DNA of 64,000 nucleotides from positions 124,001-188,000 of the forward strand of contig NZ_JACHKZ010000001.1 of assembly GCF_014207855.1 (NCBI RefSeq). The letters are read 5' to 3'. The notes under the pieces are model-generated. The model did not search any database. It was given only the letters and a program-made list of their open reading frames with translations, and was not told the origin of the DNA. Numbering within the stretch: the first letter of the stretch is position 1; every line of letters begins with the position of its first letter. This stretch comes from Comamonas odontotermitis (GTDB lineage Bacteria; Pseudomonadota; Gammaproteobacteria; Burkholderiales; Burkholderiaceae_C). The position numbers and the translations under genes are program-made. Shown piece after piece: positions 33,716 through 42,556 of the stretch.

Positions 33716-33772
33716 TTTGCTATCTATTTTGACAACGGTGTGCTGGTGGGGTAAACGCCAGCAGCCGTTTTC
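33716..33772. repeat. dispersed palindromic intergenic repeat
   Basis: TGCTGGTG (33741-33748) and CGCCAGCA (33756-33763) form a 7-of-8 stem flanked by GCTATCTATTTT and GCAGCCGTTTTC, as in the other copies. It sits between the convergent secreted-protein and DUF6882 genes and may help terminate either. Confidence 0.5.
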
Positions 33773-33782
33773 GCATCAAACA

Positions 33783-34772
33783 TCAATGGAGACTGCCGTT
33801 GATGGCGGTGATGCGGCCCTGCGCATCCAGCTTGGCGTTCACGCGGTTGGCGCCCTGGCTCGCAGTGATCTGCCCATCCTCGTCCTGCACCGCAAAGCCC
33901 TTGGCCTCCAGGTAGTGGCGCAGCAGCAGGCGGTGGTTCAGCTCAAACTCGCTGATAAGCTGGGGCACAACGGTCAGCACACGCTCGGGCTTGCTGGCTG
34001 CGGGTGCAGGCAGGCCGTGGCCGGGGTCGATCAGCGCCAGCAGAATGCCTTCGCCGTAATTGCCCAGGTAATAGCCCGCGCTCTCGTCGGCGCCAGCGGC
34101 AATCAGGCCGATGGTATGCAGATCTTCCTCGCGCAGCGCAGAGCGCGGCTGGGTGAACAGCGCCAGTTGCTGGGCATTGCCAAAACCCAGCAGTTGGCGG
34201 GCCACCTCGGTGAATGCAGGCGCCACCTCGGCCTGGGTGTTGGCCCAGATCCATTGCCATGTTCCGGATTCGAACGCATACGAGCCCAGCACCTGCATGC
34301 GAAAGCGCAGATCATCGCCAAATGCGATCAGGCCCTGGCTGGTGTCGGCCGACCAGGGGCGGTCGCCCACCTTTTCGGCAAAGTCAATCTGCCGATCCCA
34401 GGCGATTCCGGCGTAGGTGGACAGCGCATCGCGCAGGCCCGGGTTGTTGATGACCGGGGGAATGGCAGCCAGGCGCGCCGCCTCGGCCTGCGCGGCAGCT
34501 TCAAACAGATCGGGCTGGTTGGAGTCCTGCGCAGCGGCGTCTTCTGCGTCCTGGAATTGCGCGCCATCCGCCCTGCCGGGCATCTCGCGCTCATCCGCCA
34601 CAGGCGTGGGGGCGACCAGCTCGGCATGGGGGTCGAATGCCGGCTCATGGGCAGCCTGATAACCAGGCGGCGACGCGCCCGGTGCGGTCTGCAATGCTGC
34701 GCCCGCCTCTGTGTGGGCAGCCGTTGGCGCCGACGGATTCAGCCAGCCGAACAGTTTTTGCCACAGTCCCAT
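33783..34772 (-). CDS. DUF6882 domain-containing protein
   Basis: The 329-aa cytoplasmic protein begins MGLWQKLFGWLNP, then an Ala/Pro/Glu-rich low-complexity segment (about residues 15-95), then a globular domain with DRPWSADTSQGLIAFGDDLRF-like, LGSYAFESGTWQWIWAN and ADESAGYYLGNYGEGILLA. The WxWxWxN and Asp-Glu patterns fit DUF6882, of unknown function. The start at 34772 has AGGAGAG upstream; an extension to 34832 lacks one. It follows cnoX in the same direction across a 210-bp gap containing a hairpin. Confidence 0.7.
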   Translation of the reverse strand: MGLWQKLFGWLNPSAPTAAHTEAGAALQTAPGASPPGYQAAHEPAFDPHAELVAPTPVADEREMPGRADGAQFQDAEDAAAQDSNQPDLFEAAAQAEAARLAAIPPVINNPGLRDALSTYAGIAWDRQIDFAEKVGDRPWSADTSQGLIAFGDDLRFRMQVLGSYAFESGTWQWIWANTQAEVAPAFTEVARQLLGFGNAQQLALFTQPRSALREEDLHTIGLIAAGADESAGYYLGNYGEGILLALIDPGHGLPAPAASKPERVLTVVPQLISEFELNHRLLLRHYLEAKGFAVQDEDGQITASQGANRVNAKLDAQGRITAINGSLH

Positions 34773-34916
34773 GGTATTTGCTCTCCTGCGATCGCGGCGC
34801 GCCCCATGCGCACCGAGCGCCGTGTCTGCCAATCCCTGCTGGCCATCGCACGCTCAAACAGGGCACCTGCGCGCGCCCATTGCCGCTTTGCTGCTATCAG
34901 TATAGGTGCAAACCAG

Positions 34917-34954
34917 AACCCTACGCCGCCGCAGTTGCAACGGGGTGTAGGGTT
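34917..34954. other. hairpin between cnoX and the DUF6882 gene
   Basis: Perfect 8-bp arms AACCCTAC (34917-34924) and GTAGGGTT (34947-34954) surround a 22-nt loop, just after the cnoX stop on the minus strand. There is no T-run, so it is a possible attenuator or mRNA-processing structure rather than a standard terminator. Confidence 0.4.
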
Positions 34955-34982
34955 GGCCCTGTAGCGGAGCATCCGCAAGGGC

Positions 34983-35939
34983 TCAATTCAGCGCCATGCT
35001 CAGGCGGCGGCGGTAACTGCTCAGCATGGCCGTCAGCTCGTCTTCCTGCTTGCCAGCCTTGCCGGTCAGCTCGATGCCACCTGCCGTTTTACCCGGTACG
35101 GCGCCTGCGTCCTTGGGTTTGGGCGGCGTGAGCAATTCAAGAATGGCAATGTAGAGCTTGCGGGCCGCCTGCTCGCTCCAGGTCTTGTCGCGCATGATGA
35201 TCTCCAGCAGCTCGTCCATGCTCGCCATCCACTGGCCTTCGGCCATCAGCACGCGGGCCTTGGCAAAGCGGGTGTCAAAATCACGCTTGTTGGCGGCAAT
35301 CAAGGCGTCAAACTGCTCCAGGGGCCATTCACCTCGGTCGTCTTCGTGTACAAAGCGGATGGCCTGCGCCCAGGCCTTGAGCGCCTCGAAGCGCAGCGGG
35401 TGCTGGATGCGCTTGAGCGGCTCTTCCAGCTGGGCCTCGGCTTCATCGAGCGCGCCGGTCTGGATCAAGAGGCGCACATAGTCAAAGCGCGCATCGTCAT
35501 TGGCCGGATCGGCAGCCAGCGCCTCCTGCAGCATCTGCAGGGCCGATTGCACATCGCCGCTGTCGAGCAGCGCCTGGGCCTCGTCCGCACCAGCCTCGGC
35601 GGCCAGCGCGGCCTCCGAGGGCACATGCTTGTCCAGAAACTCGCGCAGCTTGCCTTCGGGCTGCGCGCCCATGAAGCCATCCACCGGCTTGCCCGCGATC
35701 ATCAGCACGCAGGTGGGGATGGAGCGGATGCCGAACATGCCCGCCAGCTGCTGCTCCTGATCGGAATCGATCTTGACCAGCTTGAAACGGCCCGCGTACT
35801 CGATTTCGAGCTTTTCCAGGATCGGGCCCAGGGTCTTGCAGGGGCCGCACCAGGGCGCCCAGAAATCCACCAGCACTGGCACCTGCATCGAGGCTGCAAT
35901 GACTTCGGCTTCAAAAGTCTGAATGGTGACGTCGATCAT
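34983..35939 (-). CDS. cnoX: chaperedoxin CnoX (YbbN-type thioredoxin-TPR protein)
   Basis: The 318-aa protein joins an N-terminal thioredoxin domain (residues 1-110; VDFWAPWCGPCK with WCGPC at 30-34, the cis-Pro in IPTCVLM) to a C-terminal TPR-like helical part (ALLDSGDVQSALQMLQEAL, AEGQWMASMDELLEIIM). CnoX protects clients under oxidative stress and hands them to GroEL or DnaK. E. coli CnoX has lost the redox CxxC, whereas this protein retains both cysteines, so it may be an active disulfide reductase too. The C-terminal 50 residues (PPKPKDAGAVPGKTAGG and following) are an additional tail. Divergent from purE. Confidence 0.9.
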   Translation of the reverse strand: MIDVTIQTFEAEVIAASMQVPVLVDFWAPWCGPCKTLGPILEKLEIEYAGRFKLVKIDSDQEQQLAGMFGIRSIPTCVLMIAGKPVDGFMGAQPEGKLREFLDKHVPSEAALAAEAGADEAQALLDSGDVQSALQMLQEALAADPANDDARFDYVRLLIQTGALDEAEAQLEEPLKRIQHPLRFEALKAWAQAIRFVHEDDRGEWPLEQFDALIAANKRDFDTRFAKARVLMAEGQWMASMDELLEIIMRDKTWSEQAARKLYIAILELLTPPKPKDAGAVPGKTAGGIELTGKAGKQEDELTAMLSSYRRRLSMALN

Positions 35940-36050
35940 GTCGCTAAAAATCCGTGTTGATCAGGCAGCTTCACTGCAAAAAGTAAAATGGCGGGTTCCA
36001 TCCTGGCGCGGGGCCGGCATTGTTGCCTGGGGCACCCGCCAACGCACACT

Positions 36051-36545
36051 ATGACACCCATCCAAGTTGGCGTGGTCATGGGCTCCAGCAGCGACTGGGA
36101 CACCATGCAGCACGCAGTTGCCATTCTCCAGCAATTCGGTATCGCCTTTGAAGCCCAGGTGGTCTCGGCGCACCGCATGCCAGACGATATGTTCCGCTTT
36201 GCCGAGAGCGCAGCGGACCGGGGCCTCAAGGCCATCATCGCAGGCGCAGGCGGCGCCGCGCATTTGCCGGGCATGATAGCCGCTAAAACCACCGTGCCGG
36301 TGCTGGGCGTGCCCGTGGCCAGCCGCCACCTGCAAGGCGTCGATTCGCTGCACTCCATCGTGCAGATGCCCAAGGGCATACCCGTGGCCACATTTGCCAT
36401 CGGCAACGCAGGCGCCGCCAACGCGGCATTGTTTGCCGTGGCCCTGCTGGCCAATGAAGATGCCGCGCTGCGCAAGAAACTCGACGCCTTCCGCGCCGAG
36501 CAGACCGAAGCGGCCCGCAACATGACCTTGCCGGTGAACGCATGA
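36051..36545 (+). CDS. purE: N5-carboxyaminoimidazole ribonucleotide mutase
   Basis: The 164-aa class I PurE converts N5-CAIR to CAIR in purine biosynthesis. Signature segments are [15 protein letters not shown] near residue 10, [11 protein letters not shown] (substrate His), [13 protein letters not shown] and [22 protein letters not shown]-like ending in [10 protein letters not shown]. The ATG at 36051 overlaps no upstream gene; the open frame to 35988 is promoter. The stop overlaps the purK start by 4 bp (ATGA). Confidence 0.95.
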   Translation: MTPIQVGVVMGSSSDWDTMQHAVAILQQFGIAFEAQVVSAHRMPDDMFRFAESAADRGLKAIIAGAGGAAHLPGMIAAKTTVPVLGVPVASRHLQGVDSLHSIVQMPKGIPVATFAIGNAGAANAALFAVALLANEDAALRKKLDAFRAEQTEAARNMTLPVNA

Positions 36546-37729
36546 GCCATACCTCCAAGCAAGCCACCAAGGACACTGCCCCCATCCTGCCGGGTGCCAC
36601 CCTCGGCGTGCTGGGCGGCGGCCAGCTCGGCCGCATGTTCGTGCAGACCGCACAGGCCATGGGTTACTTCACCGCCGTGCTGGACAAGGACGAAACCAGT
36701 CCCGCGGGCCTCGTGAGCCACCACCACATCCGCACCGGCTACGAAGACCCGCAAGGCCTGGCAGAGCTGGCGCGCCTGTGCGACGCCGTGACCACCGAGT
36801 TTGAGAACGTGCCCGCAGGTGCCCTGAACCAGCTCGCAACCAGCCTGCCGGTATCGCCCGCAGGCTCTGCCGTGGCGATTGCGCAGGACCGCGCTGCAGA
36901 AAAGGCCCATTTCGTGAAATGCGGAGTGCCCTGCGCGCCCTATGCGGTGATCGAGACCGCAGCGCAGCTGGCGGCCGTGAACGACGCCTTGCTGCCCGGT
37001 ATCTTGAAGACCGCCCGCATGGGCTACGACGGCAAAGGCCAGATCCGCGTCAAGACCCGCGCCGAGCTGGTGGCCGCATGGGACGAGCTGAAGCAGGTGG
37101 CCTGCGTGCTCGAAAAAATGCTGCCTCTGGCGCACGAATGCTCGGTCATCGTGGCGCGCAGCCGCAGTGGCGACATCGTCAACCTGCCCGTGCAGCGCAA
37201 CCTGCACCGCGACGGCATTCTGGCCGTGACCGAGGTTTTTGCAGGAAATGTGCCCCCTGTGCAAGCCGAGCAGGCGATTGCAGCTGCAAAATCAGTAGCA
37301 ATCGGCCTCGACTACGTGGGCGTGCTCTGCGTAGAGTTCTTCGTGCTGGAAAACGGCCAGCTGGTGGTCAACGAAATTGCGCCACGCCCGCACAACAGCG
37401 GCCACTACAGCCAGAACGCGTTGGATGTGTCGCAGTTCGAGCTGCAGGTACGCTGCATGGCCAACCTGCCGCTGGTGCAGCCGCGCCAGCACAGCGCCAC
37501 CATCATGCTCAACCTGCTGGGAGACCTGTGGTTCAGCGGCGGTGTGGCCAAAACGCCAGCCTGGGACGAGATTCTGCAGCTGCCCGGCGCCCACCTGCAC
37601 CTCTATGGCAAGGTCGATGCCAAACCCGGGCGCAAGATGGGGCACCTGAACATCACCGCCGCCACGCCCGAGAAGGCGCGCGAGACGGCGCTGAAGGCCA
37701 CCGCCATCCTGGGTATCGAAGCGTTTTAA
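36542..37729 (+). CDS. purK: N5-carboxyaminoimidazole ribonucleotide synthase
   Basis: The 395-aa ATP-grasp enzyme makes N5-CAIR from AIR, ATP and bicarbonate for the adjacent PurE. Visible are [20 protein letters not shown] at the N-terminus, [26 protein letters not shown] (ATP loop), [20 protein letters not shown] and [16 protein letters not shown]. It is translationally coupled to purE by an ATGA overlap and followed 9 bp later by tsaC. Confidence 0.95.
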   Translation: MSHTSKQATKDTAPILPGATLGVLGGGQLGRMFVQTAQAMGYFTAVLDKDETSPAGLVSHHHIRTGYEDPQGLAELARLCDAVTTEFENVPAGALNQLATSLPVSPAGSAVAIAQDRAAEKAHFVKCGVPCAPYAVIETAAQLAAVNDALLPGILKTARMGYDGKGQIRVKTRAELVAAWDELKQVACVLEKMLPLAHECSVIVARSRSGDIVNLPVQRNLHRDGILAVTEVFAGNVPPVQAEQAIAAAKSVAIGLDYVGVLCVEFFVLENGQLVVNEIAPRPHNSGHYSQNALDVSQFELQVRCMANLPLVQPRQHSATIMLNLLGDLWFSGGVAKTPAWDEILQLPGAHLHLYGKVDAKPGRKMGHLNITAATPEKARETALKATAILGIEAF

Positions 37730-37738
37730 GGACTTGAT

Positions 37739-38737
37739 GTGATTCTGGATGGAACGCTGGACACCTCGGTCCGCACCGCTGCCGCAGCCTTGCAGGCGGG
37801 CCAGCTTCTGGGCCTGCCCACCGAAACGGTCTACGGGCTGGCAGCAGACAGCGACAACGATGCCGCCGTTACGCAGATCTTCGCGGCCAAGGGGCGGCCC
37901 GCCAACCATCCGCTGATCGTGCATGTGGCGGGCGCAGACGCCATCACCCGCTACGCCAAGGAAGTGCCGGTATTTGCCCAGCAGCTGATCGACGCCTTCT
38001 GGCCCGGCCCGCTGACGCTGATCCTGCCGCGCCTGCCGCAGGCCGCCAAGGCCTCGACCGGCGGGCAGGACAGCGTGGGCCTGCGCTGCCCGTCGCACCC
38101 CGTGGCCCATGCCGTGCTGCAGGCCTGCCAGCAGCTCGATCCTCCCGTCTGGGGTGTCTCCGCGCCCAGCGCCAACAAGTTTGGCCGCGTCAGCCCCACC
38201 ACGGCCCGCCATGTCGCCGATGAGTTCGGCGACGACCTTCTGGTGCTCGATGGCGGCGCCTGCGAGGTCGGCATCGAATCGACCATCGTCGACTGCACGC
38301 GCGGTGTGCCCGTGCTGCTGCGCCCCGGCGCCATCACGCGCGACGACATCGCACGCGCCTGCGGCATGCAGCCGCTCTCCAAAGAAGAGCTACCCGCACA
38401 TACCCCTCGTGCATCGGGAACGCTTTTGGCCCACTATGCGCCCAATGCCAAGGTACGGCTCATGGATGCCAAGCAGCTGCAATCGGCCCTCGACATTCTG
38501 GGCGCCGATGGCAAGAACATCGCCATCTACCACCGCAGCCCGCTGAAAGCCGGTAGCACGCACCTGCTGCTGCGCCGCATGCCAACCGCACCGCTGGCCG
38601 TGGCGCGCGAGCTCTTTGGCATGCTGCGCAATTTTGACGACTGGGGCGCCAAGCTGATCTGGATCGAGACACCGCCCGAGACAGCCGATTGGGAAGGCGT
38701 GGCCGACCGGCTGCAACGCGCCGCAGCAGCTGGCTGA
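37739..38737 (+). CDS. tsaC: L-threonylcarbamoyladenylate synthase (Sua5/TsaC type)
   Basis: The 332-aa enzyme makes threonylcarbamoyl-AMP for tRNA t6A37 modification. The N-terminal YrdC domain (residues 10-190) has GLPTETVYGLAADS, IFAAKGRPANHPLIVH, FWPGPLTLILPR and SAPSANKFGRVSPT; the C-terminal Sua5 domain (about 210-332) makes this the long form. The start is GTG 37739 with AAGGA 7 nt upstream, 9 bp after purK, so purE-purK-tsaC form one operon. tsaB of the same pathway is at 49460. Confidence 0.93.
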   Translation: MILDGTLDTSVRTAAAALQAGQLLGLPTETVYGLAADSDNDAAVTQIFAAKGRPANHPLIVHVAGADAITRYAKEVPVFAQQLIDAFWPGPLTLILPRLPQAAKASTGGQDSVGLRCPSHPVAHAVLQACQQLDPPVWGVSAPSANKFGRVSPTTARHVADEFGDDLLVLDGGACEVGIESTIVDCTRGVPVLLRPGAITRDDIARACGMQPLSKEELPAHTPRASGTLLAHYAPNAKVRLMDAKQLQSALDILGADGKNIAIYHRSPLKAGSTHLLLRRMPTAPLAVARELFGMLRNFDDWGAKLIWIETPPETADWEGVADRLQRAAAAG

Positions 38738-38764
38738 TACGGCGCACAACGGAACCTCTGATAA

Positions 38765-38820
38765 AAAAGGCCGCTGGCGCTTATTGAAAGGGCGCCAGCA
38801 GCTCTTTTTTCAATAGCTAA
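38765..38820. repeat. dispersed palindromic repeat acting as terminator
   Basis: The best-preserved copy: GCTGGCGC (38773-38780) and GCGCCAGC (38792-38799) are perfect arms around an 11-nt loop, followed by AGCTCTTTTTTC (T-run 38804-38810). Immediately after tsaC, it should work as an intrinsic terminator for the purEK-tsaC operon; the preceding ATAAAAAAGG gives a T-run on the opposite strand for the convergent esterase gene. Confidence 0.7.
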
Positions 38821-38821
38821 A

Positions 38822-39979
38822 TTACCACCCCGCCTGCACCAGACGCGCGCTGACGGCGGCTCCCAACTGCGCATGGCCGCGCGGCGTTGGGTGAAAGCTA
38901 TCGGCAAACACATAACTCTGCCACCAATCCGCCGAAGTCTGGCCTGCGGGAATGCGGGCCGAGAGCCCTGCAGCCGTGCAGGTTGACAGATCGTACTGCG
39001 GCAGGCCATTGGCATCTGCGCCACTGGCGGGGCAGGCGGGCGTCGTCACATTGGTGTAGCCGTACTTCTGCGGCAGGCTCACCTGGTCATTCAAGGCAGC
39101 GTAAAAATCAACCACCGCCAGACGGGTATCGCCCGCCAGACTGTTGGCCAGCTGCTGGTTGAAAGCGCGCACCCAGCCCGAGATCAGCGCCTGCAACTGC
39201 TGCGCAGCCGCCTCGCCCTGCTGCGCAGCCACGGCCTGCAGCACCACGCGGAGCTTGGGCGTCAGGCTCACATCGGGCATATTGAGCACCGCAACCCGCA
39301 GCGCGCCCTTGTCTACCGTCTGGCTGCGGATGGTGCCTGCCCAGTTCTTGGCCAGCGCCTGCAGATAGGCGCCGCCAGCTGTTGCCAGCCCGCTGGCACC
39401 CTTGCCCATCAAATCTTGCACCGTGGCGGCATCGAGCTGGGTGGACAGCAGGGCCCGGTAGGCAGCCCCCTGATCGGAGGCTGCACCCAGATAGGCGGTC
39501 ACCAGATCCGAAGCATCGTTGCCGCCGCCATCGATCAACAACAAGTCTCCCTTGCCGAAGCCTGCCGCTGCCGCGTCGCGCAGCTGCTGCGGAATAGACA
39601 ACGGTGAGCTGGCCGACTGCACATAGTTGATGCGGCCCCCGCCAATGGCGTAGTTGGTGCAATTGGCCTGCGCGGCAAAGCTGCTGCCATTGAAGCGGTA
39701 GTGCGCGCACACGCTGGTGCCGTACTGCGTGGCCACCTGATCGACCCATAGCGGGGTCGATCCCGCGCCCACCGCCTGCGCTGCCTGCACGGTGAATTTG
39801 TAGCCAAAGGTGCCGCTGTCGGCCAGGCTGTCGCCCATCACCTTCACGGCGGTCACCCGCGTGTCGTCGTCATCGCTGCCGCCCCCTCCGCAGGCGCTCA
39901 GCAATGCGGCGGCAGCGGCCGCCCCCGTCCATAGGGCCCACCGCGCCCAACGGGCGGCTTGAAATCGTTGCGTGCGCAT
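38822..39979 (-). CDS. SGNH/GDSL hydrolase lipoprotein
   Basis: The 385-aa protein has a lipoprotein signal (AAAAALLSAC, lipid Cys30) followed by a GGGGSDDDD linker and a GDSL esterase/lipase domain. All catalytic blocks are intact: KVMGDSLADSG (Ser51), LLIDGGGNDASD (Asn) and DSFHPTPRGH (Asp-x-x-His). It should be an outer-membrane or periplasmic ester hydrolase. The start at 39979 gives an Arg-rich n-region. It is convergent with tsaC; a related but catalytically altered gene lies divergently at 40411 beyond an inverted-repeat element. Confidence 0.88.
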   Translation of the reverse strand: MRTQRFQAARWARWALWTGAAAAAALLSACGGGGSDDDDTRVTAVKVMGDSLADSGTFGYKFTVQAAQAVGAGSTPLWVDQVATQYGTSVCAHYRFNGSSFAAQANCTNYAIGGGRINYVQSASSPLSIPQQLRDAAAAGFGKGDLLLIDGGGNDASDLVTAYLGAASDQGAAYRALLSTQLDAATVQDLMGKGASGLATAGGAYLQALAKNWAGTIRSQTVDKGALRVAVLNMPDVSLTPKLRVVLQAVAAQQGEAAAQQLQALISGWVRAFNQQLANSLAGDTRLAVVDFYAALNDQVSLPQKYGYTNVTTPACPASGADANGLPQYDLSTCTAAGLSARIPAGQTSADWWQSYVFADSFHPTPRGHAQLGAAVSARLVQAGW

Positions 39980-40004
39980 GCTGTCTCCTGTCGCTGTTGG
40001 TTGA

Positions 40005-40288
40005 AAGAACGTGTTTACGATCTCCTCGCGCCGCGACAGTGGCTTTGCGGGGCGCCCGGCTAGGGAGGGGATGCTAGGCGCAATACCGCAGCAATAGCCC
40101 CGCTATTGCGAGGATTTGCAACAACGCAGACCGCCCGCAATGCCACTGTCCCTCTGGGTTGGAGCGAAATCGGGCAATTTCTGCGCGCTGGCCCTTGCTT
40201 GCACCCCGGTGCAAGCTGCGTCCCATCGCTTCGAACTCATCCCGATTGCACTCCAACGCGGCAGCGTAGAGATCGTAAACACGTTCTT
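40005..40288. mobile_element. 284-bp element with 20-bp perfect terminal inverted repeats (MITE-like)
   Basis: AAGAACGTGTTTACGATCTC (40005-40024) is the exact reverse complement of the sequence at 40269-40288. The 244 bp between the arms encode no recognisable protein. The ends recall insertion-sequence termini, and the size fits a non-autonomous miniature element. No obvious flanking target duplication was seen. It fills most of the 431-bp gap (39980-40410) between two divergent SGNH genes. Confidence 0.6.
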
Positions 40289-40410
40289 AGAACCCAAGCG
40301 TACGACTGCGTCCCCGCGGTGCCCATACAGGTTTACCACTCTTTACCTCAGTGCTTTGGTGGTCCCCCCCAGCCTCGCTACACTACGCACTACAAATTTG
40401 GAGAACCTAC

Positions 40411-41406
40411 ATGGCAGAAAACTGGATGCACCGTACCCTGTTGACCGCCGCGGCAGCTGCCTCGGTGGCTCTGCTGGCGGCTTGCGGCTCTAGCACCACA
40501 GCGAACAGCGTTCGCCCCGACAGCATCATCACCTTCGGCGACGCAATGTCCGATCTGGGCCAGAACTCCAATGGCAGGCCCTACTCCGTCACCACCACCG
40601 ACGGCCTCCAAAACAACTGGACGCGCGAGATCGCCTACCGCTATGACCTGACCTTGACGGCAGCACGAGCAGGCGGCACGGCCTACGCCCAAGGCAATGC
40701 CCGCGTGGCGCTGCCCGATGCCACCGGCACCAATGCGCCGTCCATCACCTCGCAGATCGACAGCTACCTGGCCGCCAACCCCAAGTTCCCCGACAAGCAG
40801 TTTGTGCTGCTGAGCGGCGGCATGAGCGATGTGATTGCGGGCTACAACGAAGTGCTGGCTGGCACCACCACCGTTGACCAGTACCTGGCCAACATGAGAA
40901 CCGCAGGCAAGCAGATGGCCGATCAGGTACGCCGCCTGCACGTGGCTGGCGCGCCGCGCGTGCTGGCCATTGGCACCCCCAACGTCTCGCGCACCCTGTG
41001 GGCCAAGGGCCTCGATACTGCCAACCCTGCGGCCGACCCCCAGCCCACCAAAACACTGGAAGACGCCACCAATGCGTTCAACCAGACCATGCAGGTCTCC
41101 CTGGTCGATCTGGATGGCACACAGGTGCTGTACTCCGACGTGCAGTACTACTTCAACTCCATGACCGGCAACCCCGGCAACTTCAACTTCACCAACAACA
41201 CCGACCCGCTGTGCACCACCGTGGATGCCACCAACGGCATCGGCATCGGTGCTGGCCAGATCAATTCGTCGCTGTGCACCATCGACACCGTGGTCGACAG
41301 CAGCAAGATCTCGCAGTACGTGTTTTCGGACAAGATCAACTACACGCCCGAAGCGCATCGCCGCTTCGGTGACTGGGTCTATGACCGCATGAAGGCCAAC
41401 TGGTAA
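40411..41406 (+). CDS. SGNH-fold lipoprotein lacking the catalytic residues (probable pseudoenzyme)
   Basis: The 331-aa protein is a lipoprotein (signal ending LLAAC, Cys25) with an SGNH-like domain: IITFGDAMSDLGQN near residue 39, LLSGGMSDVIAG at 133-144 and FSDKINYTPEAHRRFG at 305-320. At each catalytic block the expected residue is replaced: Ser by Ala45 (GDAM for GDSL), Asn by Ser139 (GGMSD for GGxND) and His by Asn310 (DKIN for DxxH). The glycine-rich block II (ARAGGTAYAQGNARV) is kept. It is thus likely a binding or structural protein derived from an esterase. ATG 40411 with GGAG upstream is chosen; 40426 is an alternative. Followed by a terminator. Confidence 0.82.
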   Translation: MAENWMHRTLLTAAAAASVALLAACGSSTTANSVRPDSIITFGDAMSDLGQNSNGRPYSVTTTDGLQNNWTREIAYRYDLTLTAARAGGTAYAQGNARVALPDATGTNAPSITSQIDSYLAANPKFPDKQFVLLSGGMSDVIAGYNEVLAGTTTVDQYLANMRTAGKQMADQVRRLHVAGAPRVLAIGTPNVSRTLWAKGLDTANPAADPQPTKTLEDATNAFNQTMQVSLVDLDGTQVLYSDVQYYFNSMTGNPGNFNFTNNTDPLCTTVDATNGIGIGAGQINSSLCTIDTVVDSSKISQYVFSDKINYTPEAHRRFGDWVYDRMKANW

Positions 41407-41475
41407 TCGGCGGGCAAGCTGGCCGTCTTTCCATGGTCAGAGGCAGCCAGGCCATGGCAAAGCGCCACACACAGC

Positions 41476-41504
41476 AAAACGGACACCGAGGTGTCCGTTT
41501 TTTT
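41476..41504 (+). terminator. Rho-independent terminator after SGNH-fold gene
   Basis: Stem AAACGGACACC/GGTGTCCGTTT with a GA-type short loop is followed by a run of T, about 70 bp past the stop codon. Confidence 0.85.
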
Positions 41505-41527
41505 GCGTGTCCATCACGCTCTAGGGC

Positions 41528-41577
41528 TTTGATAGCTGCAAGCGCTTATCTGGCAAGTGCCAGCAGCCATTTTCTGC
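41528..41577. repeat. dispersed palindromic intergenic repeat
   Basis: GATAGCTGCAAGCGCTT and AAGTGCCAGCAGCCATTTTC are imperfect inverted arms around a short loop (ATCTGGC), matching the family seen at 9728 and 38765. It lies just after the pirin stop codon. Confidence 0.6.
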
Positions 41578-41586
41578 AAAACCCAG

Positions 41587-42453
41587 TCACGCCTGCATGC
41601 TGCCGAACTTGCCGCTGTTGAAATCGTTCACTGCCTGCACGATCTCCTGCTGCGTGTTCATCACAAACGGGCCATAGCCGACGATGGGCTCATCGATGGG
41701 TTCACCGCTCATCAAGAGCAGCACCACATCGCTGTTGGCCTCGATGGTGACGGTGGTGCCGGACTGCTCCATCACCACCAGTTGCGCTTCGCGGGCCACA
41801 TGCTCGCCATTGACCAGTGCGACGCCCTCCACCATGGCCAGCGCCGTGCTCCAGCCATCGGGCAGCTCCAGCGTGGCCGTCTGCTCGGCGCGGATGCGCA
41901 CATCCCACACATTCATCGGCGTGAAAGTGCGGGCCGGGCCCGTTTGCCCTGCGTAGCTGCCGGCAATCACCCGTACCTGCCCCGCATCGCCGGGCAGCGC
42001 CACCGCAGGAATCTGCGCATTGGCAATGCCCTGGTAACCCGCAGGCGCACTCTTGTCCTTGGCTGGCAGATTGACCCACAGCTGCAGCATGCGCAGCGGG
42101 CCGCCCTTTTTTGTAAAGGCAGGCGAATGGAACTCCTCATGCAGAATGCCAGCGCCTGCTGTCATCCACTGCACATCGCCGGGCCCGATCACGCCACCCT
42201 GGCCGGTCGAATCGCGGTGCGCCACTTCACCGTCGTAGACGATGCTCACCGTCTCGAAACCCCGGTGTGGGTGCTGGCCCACGCCACGCGGCGTGCTGGC
42301 GGGCGCAAATTCGGCCGGGCCGGCAAAATCCAGCAGCAAAAAGGGGCTGAGCGCCTTGCCATGGCTCTGGTAGAAAAAAAGCGAACGCACGGGAAAGCCA
42401 TCGCCCACCCAATGCTGGCGGGGTGCGTCTTGAACCTGCAGAACGTTTTTCAT
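41587..42453 (-). CDS. pirin family protein
   Basis: The 288-aa bicupin protein has the pirin metal-binding segments GVGQHPHRGFETVSIVYDG and GDVQWMTAGAGILHEEF (three His and a Glu that bind iron), then the C-terminal cupin (PAGYQGIANAQIPAVALPG, GEHVAREAQLVVME). Bacterial pirins include quercetin 2,3-dioxygenases and redox sensors; which applies here is unknown. The start at 42453 has AAGGAA upstream. It is divergent from a LysR gene, a common pairing, so the LysR protein probably controls it. Confidence 0.92.
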   Translation of the reverse strand: MKNVLQVQDAPRQHWVGDGFPVRSLFFYQSHGKALSPFLLLDFAGPAEFAPASTPRGVGQHPHRGFETVSIVYDGEVAHRDSTGQGGVIGPGDVQWMTAGAGILHEEFHSPAFTKKGGPLRMLQLWVNLPAKDKSAPAGYQGIANAQIPAVALPGDAGQVRVIAGSYAGQTGPARTFTPMNVWDVRIRAEQTATLELPDGWSTALAMVEGVALVNGEHVAREAQLVVMEQSGTTVTIEANSDVVLLLMSGEPIDEPIVGYGPFVMNTQQEIVQAVNDFNSGKFGSMQA

Positions 42454-42556
42454 GGGAGTGTTTCCTTCTAGGGCCTGCCAATCCATCGTGCTGGAGGCCG
42501 TATTCCAATTATGGAGATGGAACACTGCCTGCACTAGAGGGCATAATTTGCCCAAT

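Noticed and set aside
38822-39979. Autotransporter-type GDSL esterase (EstA-like)
   Set aside because: At 385 aa with a lipobox there is no room for the C-terminal beta-barrel; called a lipoprotein SGNH hydrolase.
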